This document shows positions 8,508-17,416 of a DNA stretch of 38,522 nt, in pieces. Below the pieces are notes generated by a model. The model was not told where the DNA came from. It saw only the letters and a program-made list of their open reading frames with translations, and did not search any database. Position numbers and translations under genes: made by a program. How positions within the stretch are numbered: the first letter of the stretch is position 1; each line of letters opens with the position of its first letter. This DNA is from Planctomycetaceae bacterium (lineage in GTDB: Bacteria > Planctomycetota > Planctomycetia > Pirellulales > PNKZ01), in NCBI GenBank assembly GCA_016793115.1, contig JAEUIN010000370.1, positions 1 to 38,522 on the forward strand, read 5' to 3'.

Positions 8508-10352
8508 TCATTTATTTTCGCCGTCGCGTCGTAGGACGAACGCAAGATAGCGCACGCCGGTCGGTTCATCGACGATGATCGTACCACCGGGGGCGTAGTA
8601 TCGCTGGAGCACCTCGACGGACGGGAGCGGACGATCGGCGAGCGCCTGCTGAACGTCGCGAAAGAAGGCGTTTTTCTCTGCGCCGCGTGCAAGTTGTTCC
8701 TGAGTTCGCTCGTTCACCGCGAGACCGTGCAGATAGCGAATTTCTTCATCCGGCCGAGTGAAACCGAAGTAGCCCGTTCCTTGTTCCCCCGCGTAGCGTT
8801 TCGCTTTCGCGAGGATGAGTTTGTACTCGAGCGACGAGCCGAGGCGACCCGCGCCGCCGCCCGCAGTCGCCAGCGCCTTCTCCATCACGCTGGAGCCGTC
8901 ACCGATGAGCAGGCAATCGTCGACAAGACAGAGCGTAACGCGCGGTCCGGGACCCACTCGGATTTCCACGGCGTTCGGTCCGGCCTTTCGCTCCTCGCGT
9001 CGCGCGGCTTGGTAATAAGTGGTGCCCGCGTAACTCTTTTTTTCCAGCTTGTCGCCTAACTTGGCGACGAACTTATCAAACACCGGCTGAAACTTCTTGC
9101 CGTCCTTTAAATGAATCCCCCACAGCTGGCAACGGCTCATAATCGAGACCGGTTGCTCGATCCAAACCAGAGCGGAGGCGCGACCGTCGAGTTGCGGCAA
9201 CAGATCGGCCTCAATGTCGACGTCGACTTCTTTGATCGCCGCTTCTCGCACCCGTCGCCCGAAGCTGCCTTCGCCCGCGAAACTATCGATGATCGATTTC
9301 AATTTGTAGTAGGTGCGTTCGACGTCCCAGGTAAACGTATGATACGCCGCAACCTCTTCAAACACCCACGCCTCCGGCTCCGTTTTCGTGGGTTGCAGCG
9401 CGATCAACTCCAGCACGCCCGCGCGCGGCACGTCGAGCAAGAGATACGCTTGGCCGATGATCTCAAACGGCCCGCGGTTGAACGTGAAACTCCCGCCCAG
9501 AGCCGTCAATCCGTCGAGTCCCAAGGCGGGCAGCATCGCCAACCCGACCTGCGCCGAAACGTTGCCCTCGGCCAATGCGCGAAACAAATTGATCGGGTCG
9601 ATGAACCAAGAAATTTGCGCCGGCGCTCCTTCGGCGCGACCGATCAAGCGGTCGAGCGTCGTAAAGGCCGGCTGCTCGGCCAGAGTGCCGACTTCCGCGC
9701 CGGTCCACAGCGAAATCAGCTTTTTACAAGCGTCGATGTCGGTGCTGATCACCAACACGCCTTGGTGTCGCAAGTAAATGACCTTTTCCGTTTTGCCCGC
9801 CCCGCGCCGCAGAATCGTCAGTTTGACGTCGCCGACTTGTTCCGACTCTTCAATCCAGCCCCCTTCAAGCGCCGTCGCTCGACCGCGTTCGATCAACGTG
9901 TCGACGCTGCGATCATTTTCCGGAGCTTCGACGAACAGCAGCACGGCCGGAGGCGCGCCGGTGACGGGCACGACGGCGAAACCAAGCTCTCCTCGCGGCA
10001 AGGTGATCAATTCGTTGATCGACAGTCCGACTTTCTCTTTGGCCGGCTCAAACGCCTTTTCTAAAGCCGCGAAGAGCTGATCCCAGAGCGGTTTGAATTG
10101 GGGATCTTGCGCCATTTGGCCGGCGGCCGTTTCCCACCAATCGGCCCGCACTTTTGGCGCATCGACGACGCGGACGTAGGCCAAAGTTTCCGGCGGTAAC
10201 AAGCGGGCAAATTCCGCGCGCCCGTTCGCTCCGACCACCGCCGGTTTCGTCGCCGCGATCTCCTCCGATGCCTGCCCGCGGGCGCGCTCGCTCGTTACGA
10301 TCGTTAGAGAGAGGAAGCAAGCGGCGAGCGCGAGGATATTTCGTCGATACAT
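8508..10352 (-). CDS. Exported protein of unknown function
   Basis: The 614-residue product begins with a clear signal peptide (RRNILALAACFLSLTIVTS, probable cleavage near GQA at 26-28). GGAG lies 7 bases before the ATG, which supports the start. The mature protein begins with FARLLPPETLAYVRVVDAP and alternates beta-rich and helical segments with conserved-looking phrases (LPRGELGFAVVPV, GVLVISTDIDACKKL). It contains no membrane segment beyond the signal peptide and no catalytic motif that I recognise. The opening resembles, in general layout, the middle domain of the pseudokinase protein at 2723-5800 (LTPGVQLIVALRPAEI), possibly a DUF3352-like fold, but I cannot confirm this. It is convergent with the PIG-L gene and divergent from the BON-domain gene. 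Function is not assigned. Confidence 0.8.
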   Translation of the reverse strand: MYRRNILALAACFLSLTIVTSERARGQASEEIAATKPAVVGANGRAEFARLLPPETLAYVRVVDAPKVRADWWETAAGQMAQDPQFKPLWDQLFAALEKAFEPAKEKVGLSINELITLPRGELGFAVVPVTGAPPAVLLFVEAPENDRSVDTLIERGRATALEGGWIEESEQVGDVKLTILRRGAGKTEKVIYLRHQGVLVISTDIDACKKLISLWTGAEVGTLAEQPAFTTLDRLIGRAEGAPAQISWFIDPINLFRALAEGNVSAQVGLAMLPALGLDGLTALGGSFTFNRGPFEIIGQAYLLLDVPRAGVLELIALQPTKTEPEAWVFEEVAAYHTFTWDVERTYYKLKSIIDSFAGEGSFGRRVREAAIKEVDVDIEADLLPQLDGRASALVWIEQPVSIMSRCQLWGIHLKDGKKFQPVFDKFVAKLGDKLEKKSYAGTTYYQAARREERKAGPNAVEIRVGPGPRVTLCLVDDCLLIGDGSSVMEKALATAGGGAGRLGSSLEYKLILAKAKRYAGEQGTGYFGFTRPDEEIRYLHGLAVNERTQEQLARGAEKNAFFRDVQQALADRPLPSVEVLQRYYAPGGTIIVDEPTGVRYLAFVLRRDGENK

Positions 10353-10432
10353 AAAGAAGCTCCGACGTTACGGCACGCCGCATGAAACCGGCGCTGGATC
10401 GAACGGAATCAACGACGTCAATTTCGGCGGTT

Positions 10433-10461
10433 TTTTCCGACCTTGGCGATTGTAGTATACT
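10433..10461 (+). promoter_or_regulatory. Possible promoter of the BON-domain gene
   Basis: A good -10 hexamer TATACT (10456-10461) lies 78 bases before the ATG at 10540. A weak -35 candidate TTTTCC (10433-10438) is 17 bases upstream. The region is the 187-base divergent gap between two exported-protein genes. Only the -10 element is persuasive. Confidence 0.3.
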
Positions 10462-10539
10462 GAGTGTCGTCGCCGTTTGTTTCAGGAAGCGACAGGTCGG
10501 GCTTTACCGAACTAGCAACGTCTGCTGCGAGCTTCGCTC

Positions 10540-11328
10540 ATGAAACAGCTTCTTATTCGGCCGACTCTTGTCATTCTTGGCCTCTCGTCGTTAGTTTTCT
10601 GCGCTGAAGCCTCGGCTCAGTCGTCGAGCGGCGCATTCGGCAGCCGCTCGATGGGCTCCAGCTTCACTCCGCGGAGCAGCGGCTTCGGCGGCACAGGAGC
10701 GAGCGGAATGCCGGCCGGGTTCGGAGGCGTCGGAATGGGCGCGGGCGGCGGTGTTGCTGGGACCACCTCGCGCGGCGACAGCACCGCCGGACAAATCACC
10801 GGCAGCGAACGGTTCATCCGCGGAGCGCGGCAGCCCGGCCAGTTCGTCGGCTCCGATAGTTCCGACGCCCGCAACTTTATGAGCCAGATGTCGACCCTCG
10901 CCGCGTTCAGCCAACAAAACCGCGGGAACAATAGCGACGCGCAAAATGCGAATCGACAAAGCGGCAATTCCCGCAACTCGCGCCGCACGCAGCCGCGTGT
11001 CGAGACGACCGTCGGGTTCGATTTCACTCCGTCGCAGCCGGTTTACACCGGCACGTTGCTTCAGTCGCGGTTTACCTCGCCGCGGTTGAACAAGCTGGGC
11101 GACATTACGGTGAGGATGGAGGGGCGGACGGCGATTCTAAGCGGGGTCGTCCCCACGGAGCATGATCGCGCTCTAGCCGAGCAATTGGCCCTCCTAGAGG
11201 CCGGAGTCGACTCGGTCCGAAATGAGCTGACGTCGTCTGCGGCGCCGCCGAAGCTGCCGCCCCCGGAAGCGCAACCGCCTGCGGCGTCGCCCCCGGCCGT
11301 TCCTCCTGCGGGGGTTTTGCCTCGGTAG
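10540..11328 (+). CDS. Exported BON-domain protein with Gly/Ser/Asn-rich linker
   Basis: The 262-residue product has a signal peptide (about 1-27, ending near AEASAQ). A low-complexity Gly/Ser region (28-80) and an Asn/Ser/Arg-rich stretch (105-152) follow. Residues about 182-231 look like a BON domain: LGDITVRMEGRTAILSGVVP, then a helix rich in Ala, Leu and Glu, then VDSVRNEL. BON domains bind phospholipid or associate with envelope structures and also occur near secretins. The tail is Pro-rich. The last 224 bases, covering essentially the whole BON core, overlap antisense with the lipoprotein gene at 11105-12148. The regular BON pattern suggests that this strand is truly coding there. Confidence 0.75.
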   Translation: MKQLLIRPTLVILGLSSLVFCAEASAQSSSGAFGSRSMGSSFTPRSSGFGGTGASGMPAGFGGVGMGAGGGVAGTTSRGDSTAGQITGSERFIRGARQPGQFVGSDSSDARNFMSQMSTLAAFSQQNRGNNSDAQNANRQSGNSRNSRRTQPRVETTVGFDFTPSQPVYTGTLLQSRFTSPRLNKLGDITVRMEGRTAILSGVVPTEHDRALAEQLALLEAGVDSVRNELTSSAAPPKLPPPEAQPPAASPPAVPPAGVLPR

Positions 11329-12148
11329 CGTCCCCGACTAGTGATCGGCCGTCGCCGCGTACCGCTTGCGTGAGCGCCGAACTTCGTCGCTGTGCCGGCT
11401 GGTTCGGCAGCGCAATCGTCGTCGTGGTCATTCGCCGTGCATTGTTCGTCGCGGTCGGCGATGGTTCCGAGTATGCCGTTCGTGTTGCGTCGTTGTTCGA
11501 TTGCTCGTAGTTAGCCAACTGCACCGCTTGTGAGCTCGCCGCAGCCGCGGCGAGAGCCCCCGGCGCCGGTGCCGCGCGGCTCGCCGCTTGGTCCAGGAGC
11601 AAAGTCGGGTTGCTCTCGCGCGCTCCCGGCAAATGCTGCTTCGCAGGCTCTCCGATCACGCCGGCTCCGTTCTCCGGTTGGAATTTCACCACGAGGCTGA
11701 TTTCGCGAAGCGGCCCGCCTGCGGCGTCCCACGGCAGCCAAACGCTGTAGGAATGCCCCAGCGGCGACTTGCTGTAATGCTTTTCGAACTGCTCCGGCGT
11801 AAAAACATACTTGCGGTCCGGCTTCGTCGCTTCGACATCGCGGCCGGTTTCATCAAACGCATACACGATCAGCGTGCCGCGCACTTTGACCGGCTTGCCG
11901 CCGTCGACGGCATAAAACATCAGTCGACCGCCGAAGCCCCGCGTCGAGGCCGCCATGCCCTGGCTCATCACCGTGTCGGTCCACACGGCCACGACCTTCA
12001 TCGGGGCCGCAAGTTCGCCGTCTTTTCCGGCCCCCCAAGGAATTCCCTTGTTCAAATCGAAATTGAATTCCGTGCAGCCGGCCGCAAGCGCGACGAAAAA
12101 CGCCGCCGCTAAGCCTAGCCTCGACGAGTTGCGGAACGCGGTGATCAT
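11105..12148 (-). CDS. Putative lipoprotein, last gene of the secretion operon
   Basis: The start is the ATG at 12148, which shares its A with the TGA of gspD (TGATG), so translation is probably coupled. The 347-residue product has a lipoprotein signal: a hydrophobic stretch at 11-24 and the lipobox LAAGC with Cys25. A compact domain follows (about 45-205, with KVVAVWTDTVMSQG and GRLMFYAVDGGKPVKVRGTL), then an Ala/Gln/Asn-rich disordered tail. I do not recognise the family. Its position just after gspD makes a pilotin-like or secretin-associated role conceivable, but that is inference from context. From residue about 274 the frame runs antisense through the BON-domain gene before reaching a stop. 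This tail may be real, or an earlier stop may have been lost. Confidence 0.7.
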   Translation of the reverse strand: MITAFRNSSRLGLAAAFFVALAAGCTEFNFDLNKGIPWGAGKDGELAAPMKVVAVWTDTVMSQGMAASTRGFGGRLMFYAVDGGKPVKVRGTLIVYAFDETGRDVEATKPDRKYVFTPEQFEKHYSKSPLGHSYSVWLPWDAAGGPLREISLVVKFQPENGAGVIGEPAKQHLPGARESNPTLLLDQAASRAAPAPGALAAAAASSQAVQLANYEQSNNDATRTAYSEPSPTATNNARRMTTTTIALPNQPAQRRSSALTQAVRGDGRSLVGDATEAKPPQEERPGATPQAVALPGAAASAAPQTTSAHFGPSRLRPLGGPIARLERDHAPWGRPRLESPSAPPSSP

Positions 12149-15100
12149 CAGCGGGCGACTCCTTGCGTCGAGGCGGGGTCGGTCGGCATGTAATACTGAG
12201 CGGGAACCACCAGTGGAGTATTCGGCGGCGGCGAATGCGGCGGACTCGGATAGCCTGACACCTGCGGCGGCGTTTCGCCGGGAGGCGGAAACATCTGTGT
12301 CTGTGCGGCTTGGTCGACTGGAATCGGCGCGACCGAACTTTGCGGGCTCGCATCGGGCAACTGGTCGGCTTGCGGCACCTCGGCCGCGGGCAGCTTCGCC
12401 GGCGCCTCCGGTGCGCCGGCGGGCGGGTTCGGCATCGGCGGCATCGGTACCGCGGGCGGCGTCGGGCTCGGCCCTTCGATCGGCGACGATACGTCGGGCA
12501 CGCTCGGAACCAGTTCGCCCGTGGGTGAGACGTCCGGATAGATCACCATCGTCTCGTCTTCGCTGAAGATATCGTCGCGCGAGTACAGGCCCGCATTGCC
12601 CATCAACGATTTTACGTCGCCCAAGCACCACGACATTCGGGCCGACTCCACTTGTCGCAACCGCGTCGCATCGCGTTCATCTTTCACGATGTGGGGCGTC
12701 ATGATGATCAAGAGTTCCGTGCGCTCGCTGGAGTCGTTGTCGTAGCGAAATAGGTTGCCGAGAATCGGAATATCGGAAAGGTAGGGAACGCGGCGCTTGA
12801 CGACGCTGTGGGCCTTGGTGATCAAGCCGCCGAGCACGACGGTCTGCCCGTTCATCGCGCTCACGGTCGTTTGGGCCGTCGTCGTATTAATGAGCGGCTG
12901 ACGAACGACTTCTCCGGTCGCCGAAACGCTGATCGGCACACCTTCGATTTCCGGTCCGAGGGCCGACTTCTCCGCGTCGATTTCCATCACGACCAAACCA
13001 TCGGGGCTAATCCTCGGCGTGACGCCCAGAATCAAGCCGACGTTGACGTCGACGACGTTGTTCACCTGTCCTGTCTGGTTAATGGTCACGCCTTGCACGC
13101 GCGGCACTCGCGAGCCGACCTGCACGAACGCCGGCTGGTTGTCGAGCGTCATCACCTGCGGACGGCTGAGCACGTCGAGCCGGCGACTTTCCTGCAAGGC
13201 TCGGATCAATACGCTCACGCTCTCGCTCGAGGCCGAAAGCACCAACCCGCCGAACCCGAGGTCGGCGTTCGTGCGACCGACGGCGAAATTCGTCAACCCT
13301 TGCGAGCCCACACGACCGGAGTTGGCCAGCGCGTTGGTGGCGCCGCTGTTGCCGAGCGGCGCGTTGTTGAAGGCGTAGCCGGGCGTATTCGTTGCGGCGA
13401 CCACGTTTTGATTCGTCGTCGTCACGACCGTGTTGCCTTGCGGCGTTTGCGTCGACTGAGTAATCGTCACAATGTCGCCCAGTAAACTACGATCGAAAAG
13501 GATCGAATCTTGCAATCCGACTTCGACGCCGAATTCGTCGGTGTTGTTGAGCGAGACTTCCGCGATCAACACCTGGATCATCACCATCGGCGGCCGACGA
13601 TCGATGTCTTCCACGAGCTTGCGGATCTCCTCGAAGTAGCGCGGCGTACTGCTCACGATGAGACTGTTGCTCACCGGCTCCGGTACCACCACGACTTCGC
13701 GCTCGATTTGTTCAAACGGACTGATCAAACCGGGCGTCACCTGCTGCACTTCCCGTTCGCTGCGCAGAAACTCGTTGATCGCGGTGGCGACGTCGGCCGC
13801 AGGCGCATTTTTTAAGCGGTAGACGATGCTCTGCCGCTGACGAATGTCGCTGTCGTCGAGCCGCAGCAGGATCGCCTCCACGACCGTCAGGTCTTCTTCG
13901 CTGCCGGAGGCGATGATGCTATTCGTGCGCTGATCGACCGAAAACCGGAGCGGAACGAGCAGGTTTTGCGATTGTTGCTGTTGGGCCGCGGCCCCGAGTG
14001 CGCCAAAGCCGCCCCCGGCCGTCGAAGTCGTGCGACCAAACAGCGCGTTCAGCATTTCGACGAGCGCGGAAGCGTCGCCATTGACGATCGTGAACACTTT
14101 GATCTGTGCTCTCGCCGCCGGCACTTCATCGAGCTGCTTGATGAGAGCGGCGATCAATTCCATGGCGTCGGCCGGAGCCGAAACGACGATCGAATTCGCG
14201 CGGGCATCGGCCGTGATCCGCACTTCGGTCAGGATGCCCGAGCGATATTGTTTGTGACCTTCGGAGTCGATCGTCGAGAATTTGAGCGTGGCCGCGCGCG
14301 CCCCGGGGGTCGCAGGCGCCGTGGTCGATGGGGTCGTCGTCGCTCCAGGGTTGATGAGCGACTGCAGTGCATTTCCGCCTGCGCCCGCATTCGCGGCGCC
14401 GCCAAGTTGGGTGTTCACGGCCTCCTGCAGCACGGGCGCGAGTTCGTCGGCCAAGGCGTTGGTGAGATGAAATACGCGTAGTTCGTTCTCGGCTTCGCCG
14501 CCGGCGACGTCGAGTCGCTTGATCAATTCCCCCGCTTCGACAAGGTCGCGTGGGCCTGCCCGCACGATCAGCGAATTACTGCGAATGTCGGCGATGGCCT
14601 GCACCTTCGGACCGAGACCGGGTCGTTCGCCGAAGAAGTTCTGCAATGTCGCCTGGACGGTCGCCGCCGAGGCATACTTCAACGGAAATACGGCGAATTG
14701 CGATTGCGGCTCGACCGGTTGATCGAGCTTCGTAATCAGTTCCTTCACGGCCTGCACGCTTTCGCCGCGACCGATGAGCAACAGGGCGTTCGGCTTCACC
14801 AGCGCCGTGATGCTCACGCTTCCTTGCCGCGACGATAGAACCGACGTGTAGATCTGCGACACGATCGCGGCCAGGGCCTCGCCCGACACGTGTTCGAGGT
14901 TGACGACTTCGATCGTCGGCTGCGTGTCGACGCTGAGCTTTTCAATGTCTTCGATGATCTTGAGCACGCGTTCGACGTCTCGGTCGTTGCCGCTGACGAC
15001 GAGCACATCGAGCCCGTCGAGGTATTCGATCTGCACGGGCCCTACAAGCCCGGCGACCGAAGCTTGCGCCGCGGCCGCGGCGGCGACGTTGGGATCGATA

Positions 15101-16248
15101 CCGGGCGCGACTGCTTGGCCGGCCGGGGGTGCCGCGACGCCCGGTTGGTTCACCGGCGGGCGATTTGCACCCGGTGCGGCTTGAACGGCCGGAGCCGCCG
15201 GGACGACCGGCGGCTGTGCTTGCGCGACCGTCTGAAACATCTGACCGACGAGCGGCACGGCGCGCGGCAGGACGGGACCGGCGGTATCAGTCGGATTCGT
15301 CGATGGACCGGCGTCGGCCAAACGATGCGACACCGTCATCGCCCGGCGGATTGATTCCTGATCGGCGGCGCGAAGCGGCACGACGTGCTGTTTGCCGTCC
15401 CCTTGGCCACGATCAAGGGCGATGATCAGCCGGGCCGCCGCTTCGACGGCCGACGCGCGCCCGAACACCTCGACTTCGCGCGACGTCGGGCGATGCACGA
15501 TGTCGAGAGGTTCGGTTCCCGCGAGCGAGAGTCGAGCACGAACGCCGCCCTCGGCCTCGCTCGTCGACGCAAGCCGCGCACCGTAAAGTGCGCGTAAGCG
15601 CGATTCGATTTCGGGCCAGTCCGCGCGACTCAGCGCTACACGCCGTGTGGCAATTTCATTCGACTTCGCCGGCACGCCGGCCGAGGAAGTCGGTGACGGT
15701 GGTGATGCGGCCGACGCACTGCGAGCCATGACATGGCTCGCCACTTGACGTTGCACGTCTGCGGTGCTGACGACGAGCACCTGACCGGTTCGCGGATCGC
15801 TAGCGGCGCGCGCTCCGAGCGGCCCAAAGCGTTGCTGCAGTTCCGCGGCCAAGGCTTCCGAAGGCACACCGGGAAGGGTATAAGCCGCGATGGTTGTGGG
15901 CGCGGCGGCCGGAGTCGCGACGTTCGGCTGCGGCTGCGGTGATGCAGTCGGCTGATCGAGAGCGTTGAGCGACTGAGCTACGAGGGCCTGAGCGGTCGCG
16001 GTCCCGCCGACAAACAGACGATTCGTCGCGGCGTCGGCGACGATCTCCGCCGCTTCTGTGCCCGCGAGCAGCCGCTCGAGTTGCGGCTTGACTTGCTCGG
16101 CGTTTGCGTAGCGCAGCGAATACGCCTGATAGCTCGCCGCCGCCGGCGCGAAGCCGCCCGGGGGCTGTCCATAGACGAGGTTCGCGCAGCAAAGGACGAC
16201 CAAACACGTCCGTGCGCTAGTCCGTCGGCGAAATCTCGAAGTTCTCAC
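12148..16248 (-). CDS. gspD: GspD-like secretin with expanded N-domain array
   Basis: The outer-membrane channel of a type II secretion or type IV pilus-like machine. The product has 1366 residues; typical GspD has about 650-700. A signal peptide (about 1-28) is followed by many secretin N-type modules, visible as repeats of the pattern VxxLxxxxAxxVxxxL and NxLxVxxxxxDxxxVxxLIxxLD, at about 40-98, 120-175, 200-280, 405-510, 517-582, 588-708, 715-798 and 806-885. Pro/Ala-rich spacers sit at 100-118 and 345-400. The secretin barrel domain is at about 885-1190 and includes the signature VPYLSDIPILGNLF (1154-1167) and LLIIMTPHIV. A Pro-rich tail of about 125 residues ends the protein. It overlaps the downstream lipoprotein by one base. 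A 217-base gap with a possible terminator separates it from the PilO/PilP-like gene, so it may also have its own promoter. Confidence 0.93.
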   Translation of the reverse strand: MRTSRFRRRTSARTCLVVLCCANLVYGQPPGGFAPAAASYQAYSLRYANAEQVKPQLERLLAGTEAAEIVADAATNRLFVGGTATAQALVAQSLNALDQPTASPQPQPNVATPAAAPTTIAAYTLPGVPSEALAAELQQRFGPLGARAASDPRTGQVLVVSTADVQRQVASHVMARSASAASPPSPTSSAGVPAKSNEIATRRVALSRADWPEIESRLRALYGARLASTSEAEGGVRARLSLAGTEPLDIVHRPTSREVEVFGRASAVEAAARLIIALDRGQGDGKQHVVPLRAADQESIRRAMTVSHRLADAGPSTNPTDTAGPVLPRAVPLVGQMFQTVAQAQPPVVPAAPAVQAAPGANRPPVNQPGVAAPPAGQAVAPGIDPNVAAAAAAQASVAGLVGPVQIEYLDGLDVLVVSGNDRDVERVLKIIEDIEKLSVDTQPTIEVVNLEHVSGEALAAIVSQIYTSVLSSRQGSVSITALVKPNALLLIGRGESVQAVKELITKLDQPVEPQSQFAVFPLKYASAATVQATLQNFFGERPGLGPKVQAIADIRSNSLIVRAGPRDLVEAGELIKRLDVAGGEAENELRVFHLTNALADELAPVLQEAVNTQLGGAANAGAGGNALQSLINPGATTTPSTTAPATPGARAATLKFSTIDSEGHKQYRSGILTEVRITADARANSIVVSAPADAMELIAALIKQLDEVPAARAQIKVFTIVNGDASALVEMLNALFGRTTSTAGGGFGALGAAAQQQQSQNLLVPLRFSVDQRTNSIIASGSEEDLTVVEAILLRLDDSDIRQRQSIVYRLKNAPAADVATAINEFLRSEREVQQVTPGLISPFEQIEREVVVVPEPVSNSLIVSSTPRYFEEIRKLVEDIDRRPPMVMIQVLIAEVSLNNTDEFGVEVGLQDSILFDRSLLGDIVTITQSTQTPQGNTVVTTTNQNVVAATNTPGYAFNNAPLGNSGATNALANSGRVGSQGLTNFAVGRTNADLGFGGLVLSASSESVSVLIRALQESRRLDVLSRPQVMTLDNQPAFVQVGSRVPRVQGVTINQTGQVNNVVDVNVGLILGVTPRISPDGLVVMEIDAEKSALGPEIEGVPISVSATGEVVRQPLINTTTAQTTVSAMNGQTVVLGGLITKAHSVVKRRVPYLSDIPILGNLFRYDNDSSERTELLIIMTPHIVKDERDATRLRQVESARMSWCLGDVKSLMGNAGLYSRDDIFSEDETMVIYPDVSPTGELVPSVPDVSSPIEGPSPTPPAVPMPPMPNPPAGAPEAPAKLPAAEVPQADQLPDASPQSSVAPIPVDQAAQTQMFPPPGETPPQVSGYPSPPHSPPPNTPLVVPAQYYMPTDPASTQGVAR

Positions 16249-16378
16249 GGCGATTGTCGCAAAGCGGGAATGCCCCCCCGCCGGTCAATCGTAGAAGCGC
16301 AGTGCCTGCGCACGTGCTTCGTCGCCCATCTATCGGTAAACCCCGCCGGCGGCTGTAGGTTTTCCTTCCCGAAAGAAG

Positions 16379-16422
16379 AAAAAGGCTGTGCCTGCTCGCC
16401 GGCATCGCAAGCGCCGGCAGGC
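16379..16422 (-). terminator. Possible terminator or attenuator between the PilO/PilP-like gene and gspD
   Basis: GCCTGC (16390-16395) and GCAGGC (16417-16422) form an outer stem, with CGGC/GCCG pairing inside. Read on the minus strand, five T residues (complement of 16379-16383) follow six bases after the hairpin. It lies 44 bases past the stop of the upstream gene and 130 bases before gspD, so it could limit read-through into gspD. Confidence 0.4.
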
Positions 16423-16465
16423 CGCATTGGGCCTCGCAATAGCAGCTCAACCGGCGGCGCCGCGT

Positions 16466-17416
16466 TTAGGTGCCCGCCGCCGGGAGTTCGACGGCCTGAT
16501 CGAGACTCTTTCCCAGCGCGACGACGCGGCGTTTGCCGTCGGACTCGATCTCAATTTCCTTATCCGCGATGCGGACCAGTTTGCCGCTAAACTTGCCGAC
16601 GGTGATTCCGTCCCCCACGAATAGACGAAGCGTCTGCTTTGTCGGCCGCACATTGAGCCAAGCCTGCGGACGCGAATCGACCTCGATGATCGACGTCAGA
16701 TAAGTATGTTTGGCCGGATCGAATGCCGGCGGAGGCGGAGGCGCGGCGACCGTGGTCTCGCGGGGTCGCGGCGGAGGAGGGGGCGGAATATAGGGCGCGA
16801 ACAAATTCCGTTCGACGATCGCGGCGACCGCATCGCCCGCCGTCTTCTCGGAAACCCGCTCGCTCGACTTAGTGCTAAGAGCGTCGCGGCGCGAAGCGTC
16901 TCCCAACGAGAGCGATTCGATCGTCGCCGTCAACTGTAACTCGCCACCCTCGGCGAGCGGAGTCAGCGTCAGATCGCGAATCTGCTGCAAATGGTCGGCC
17001 CGATAAAAAGCGGCCAGCCAGCGAGTCACTTGCTCAAGCGAACCGCGAGCCCGCACCGTGAAGGGAAGCTTCGTATAGACGTCGCGCAGCTGCGTCCCGC
17101 GTCCCGGTTCGACGGTCACTTGCTTCAAACGCAGGCGATTCAACTCCGCAACTAACCAGTTTTGATAGAGCGAGCGAGCCATCTCTCGATCGCGCGGCAA
17201 TGATTGCGAATCGAAAGCGGCAAGGCGATCATTGGCCCGCGCCGCCCGCAATAGAGCCTGCTGTTTGTCCGTCAGCTCCTTCATCGCGGCGTGGCGAGCT
17301 TGTTCCCGCCGGTCGACGGCTTCACGGTAGGTCAATACGCCGAACCAGACGACGAGCAAGACGGCAAGCGCCGCGACGGCCGCCGCCAAACGCTGCTCTC
17401 GTTGCGACAATGCCAT
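16466..17416 (-). CDS. PilO/GspM-like protein fused to a PilP/GspC-like domain
   Basis: A 316-residue inner-membrane protein of the secretion assembly platform. It has a short cytoplasmic N terminus, one membrane helix (about 10-29), a coiled region, then a ferredoxin-like PilO/GspM-type domain (about 80-172, including FTVRARGSLEQVTRWLAAFYRA). RNLFAP (203-208), Pro-rich spacers, and a small beta domain (about 238-302, YLTSIIEVDSRPQAWLNV then VGDGITVGKFSGKLVRI) follow, resembling the homology region of GspC or PilP, which contacts the secretin N0 domain. The ATG at 17416 shares its A with the TGA of gspL (TGATG). No separate gspC or pilP exists in the window, so this fusion probably supplies that function. 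The general role is fairly certain; the exact homology of the C-terminal part is less so. Confidence 0.8.
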   Translation of the reverse strand: MALSQREQRLAAAVAALAVLLVVWFGVLTYREAVDRREQARHAAMKELTDKQQALLRAARANDRLAAFDSQSLPRDREMARSLYQNWLVAELNRLRLKQVTVEPGRGTQLRDVYTKLPFTVRARGSLEQVTRWLAAFYRADHLQQIRDLTLTPLAEGGELQLTATIESLSLGDASRRDALSTKSSERVSEKTAGDAVAAIVERNLFAPYIPPPPPPRPRETTVAAPPPPPAFDPAKHTYLTSIIEVDSRPQAWLNVRPTKQTLRLFVGDGITVGKFSGKLVRIADKEIEIESDGKRRVVALGKSLDQAVELPAAGT

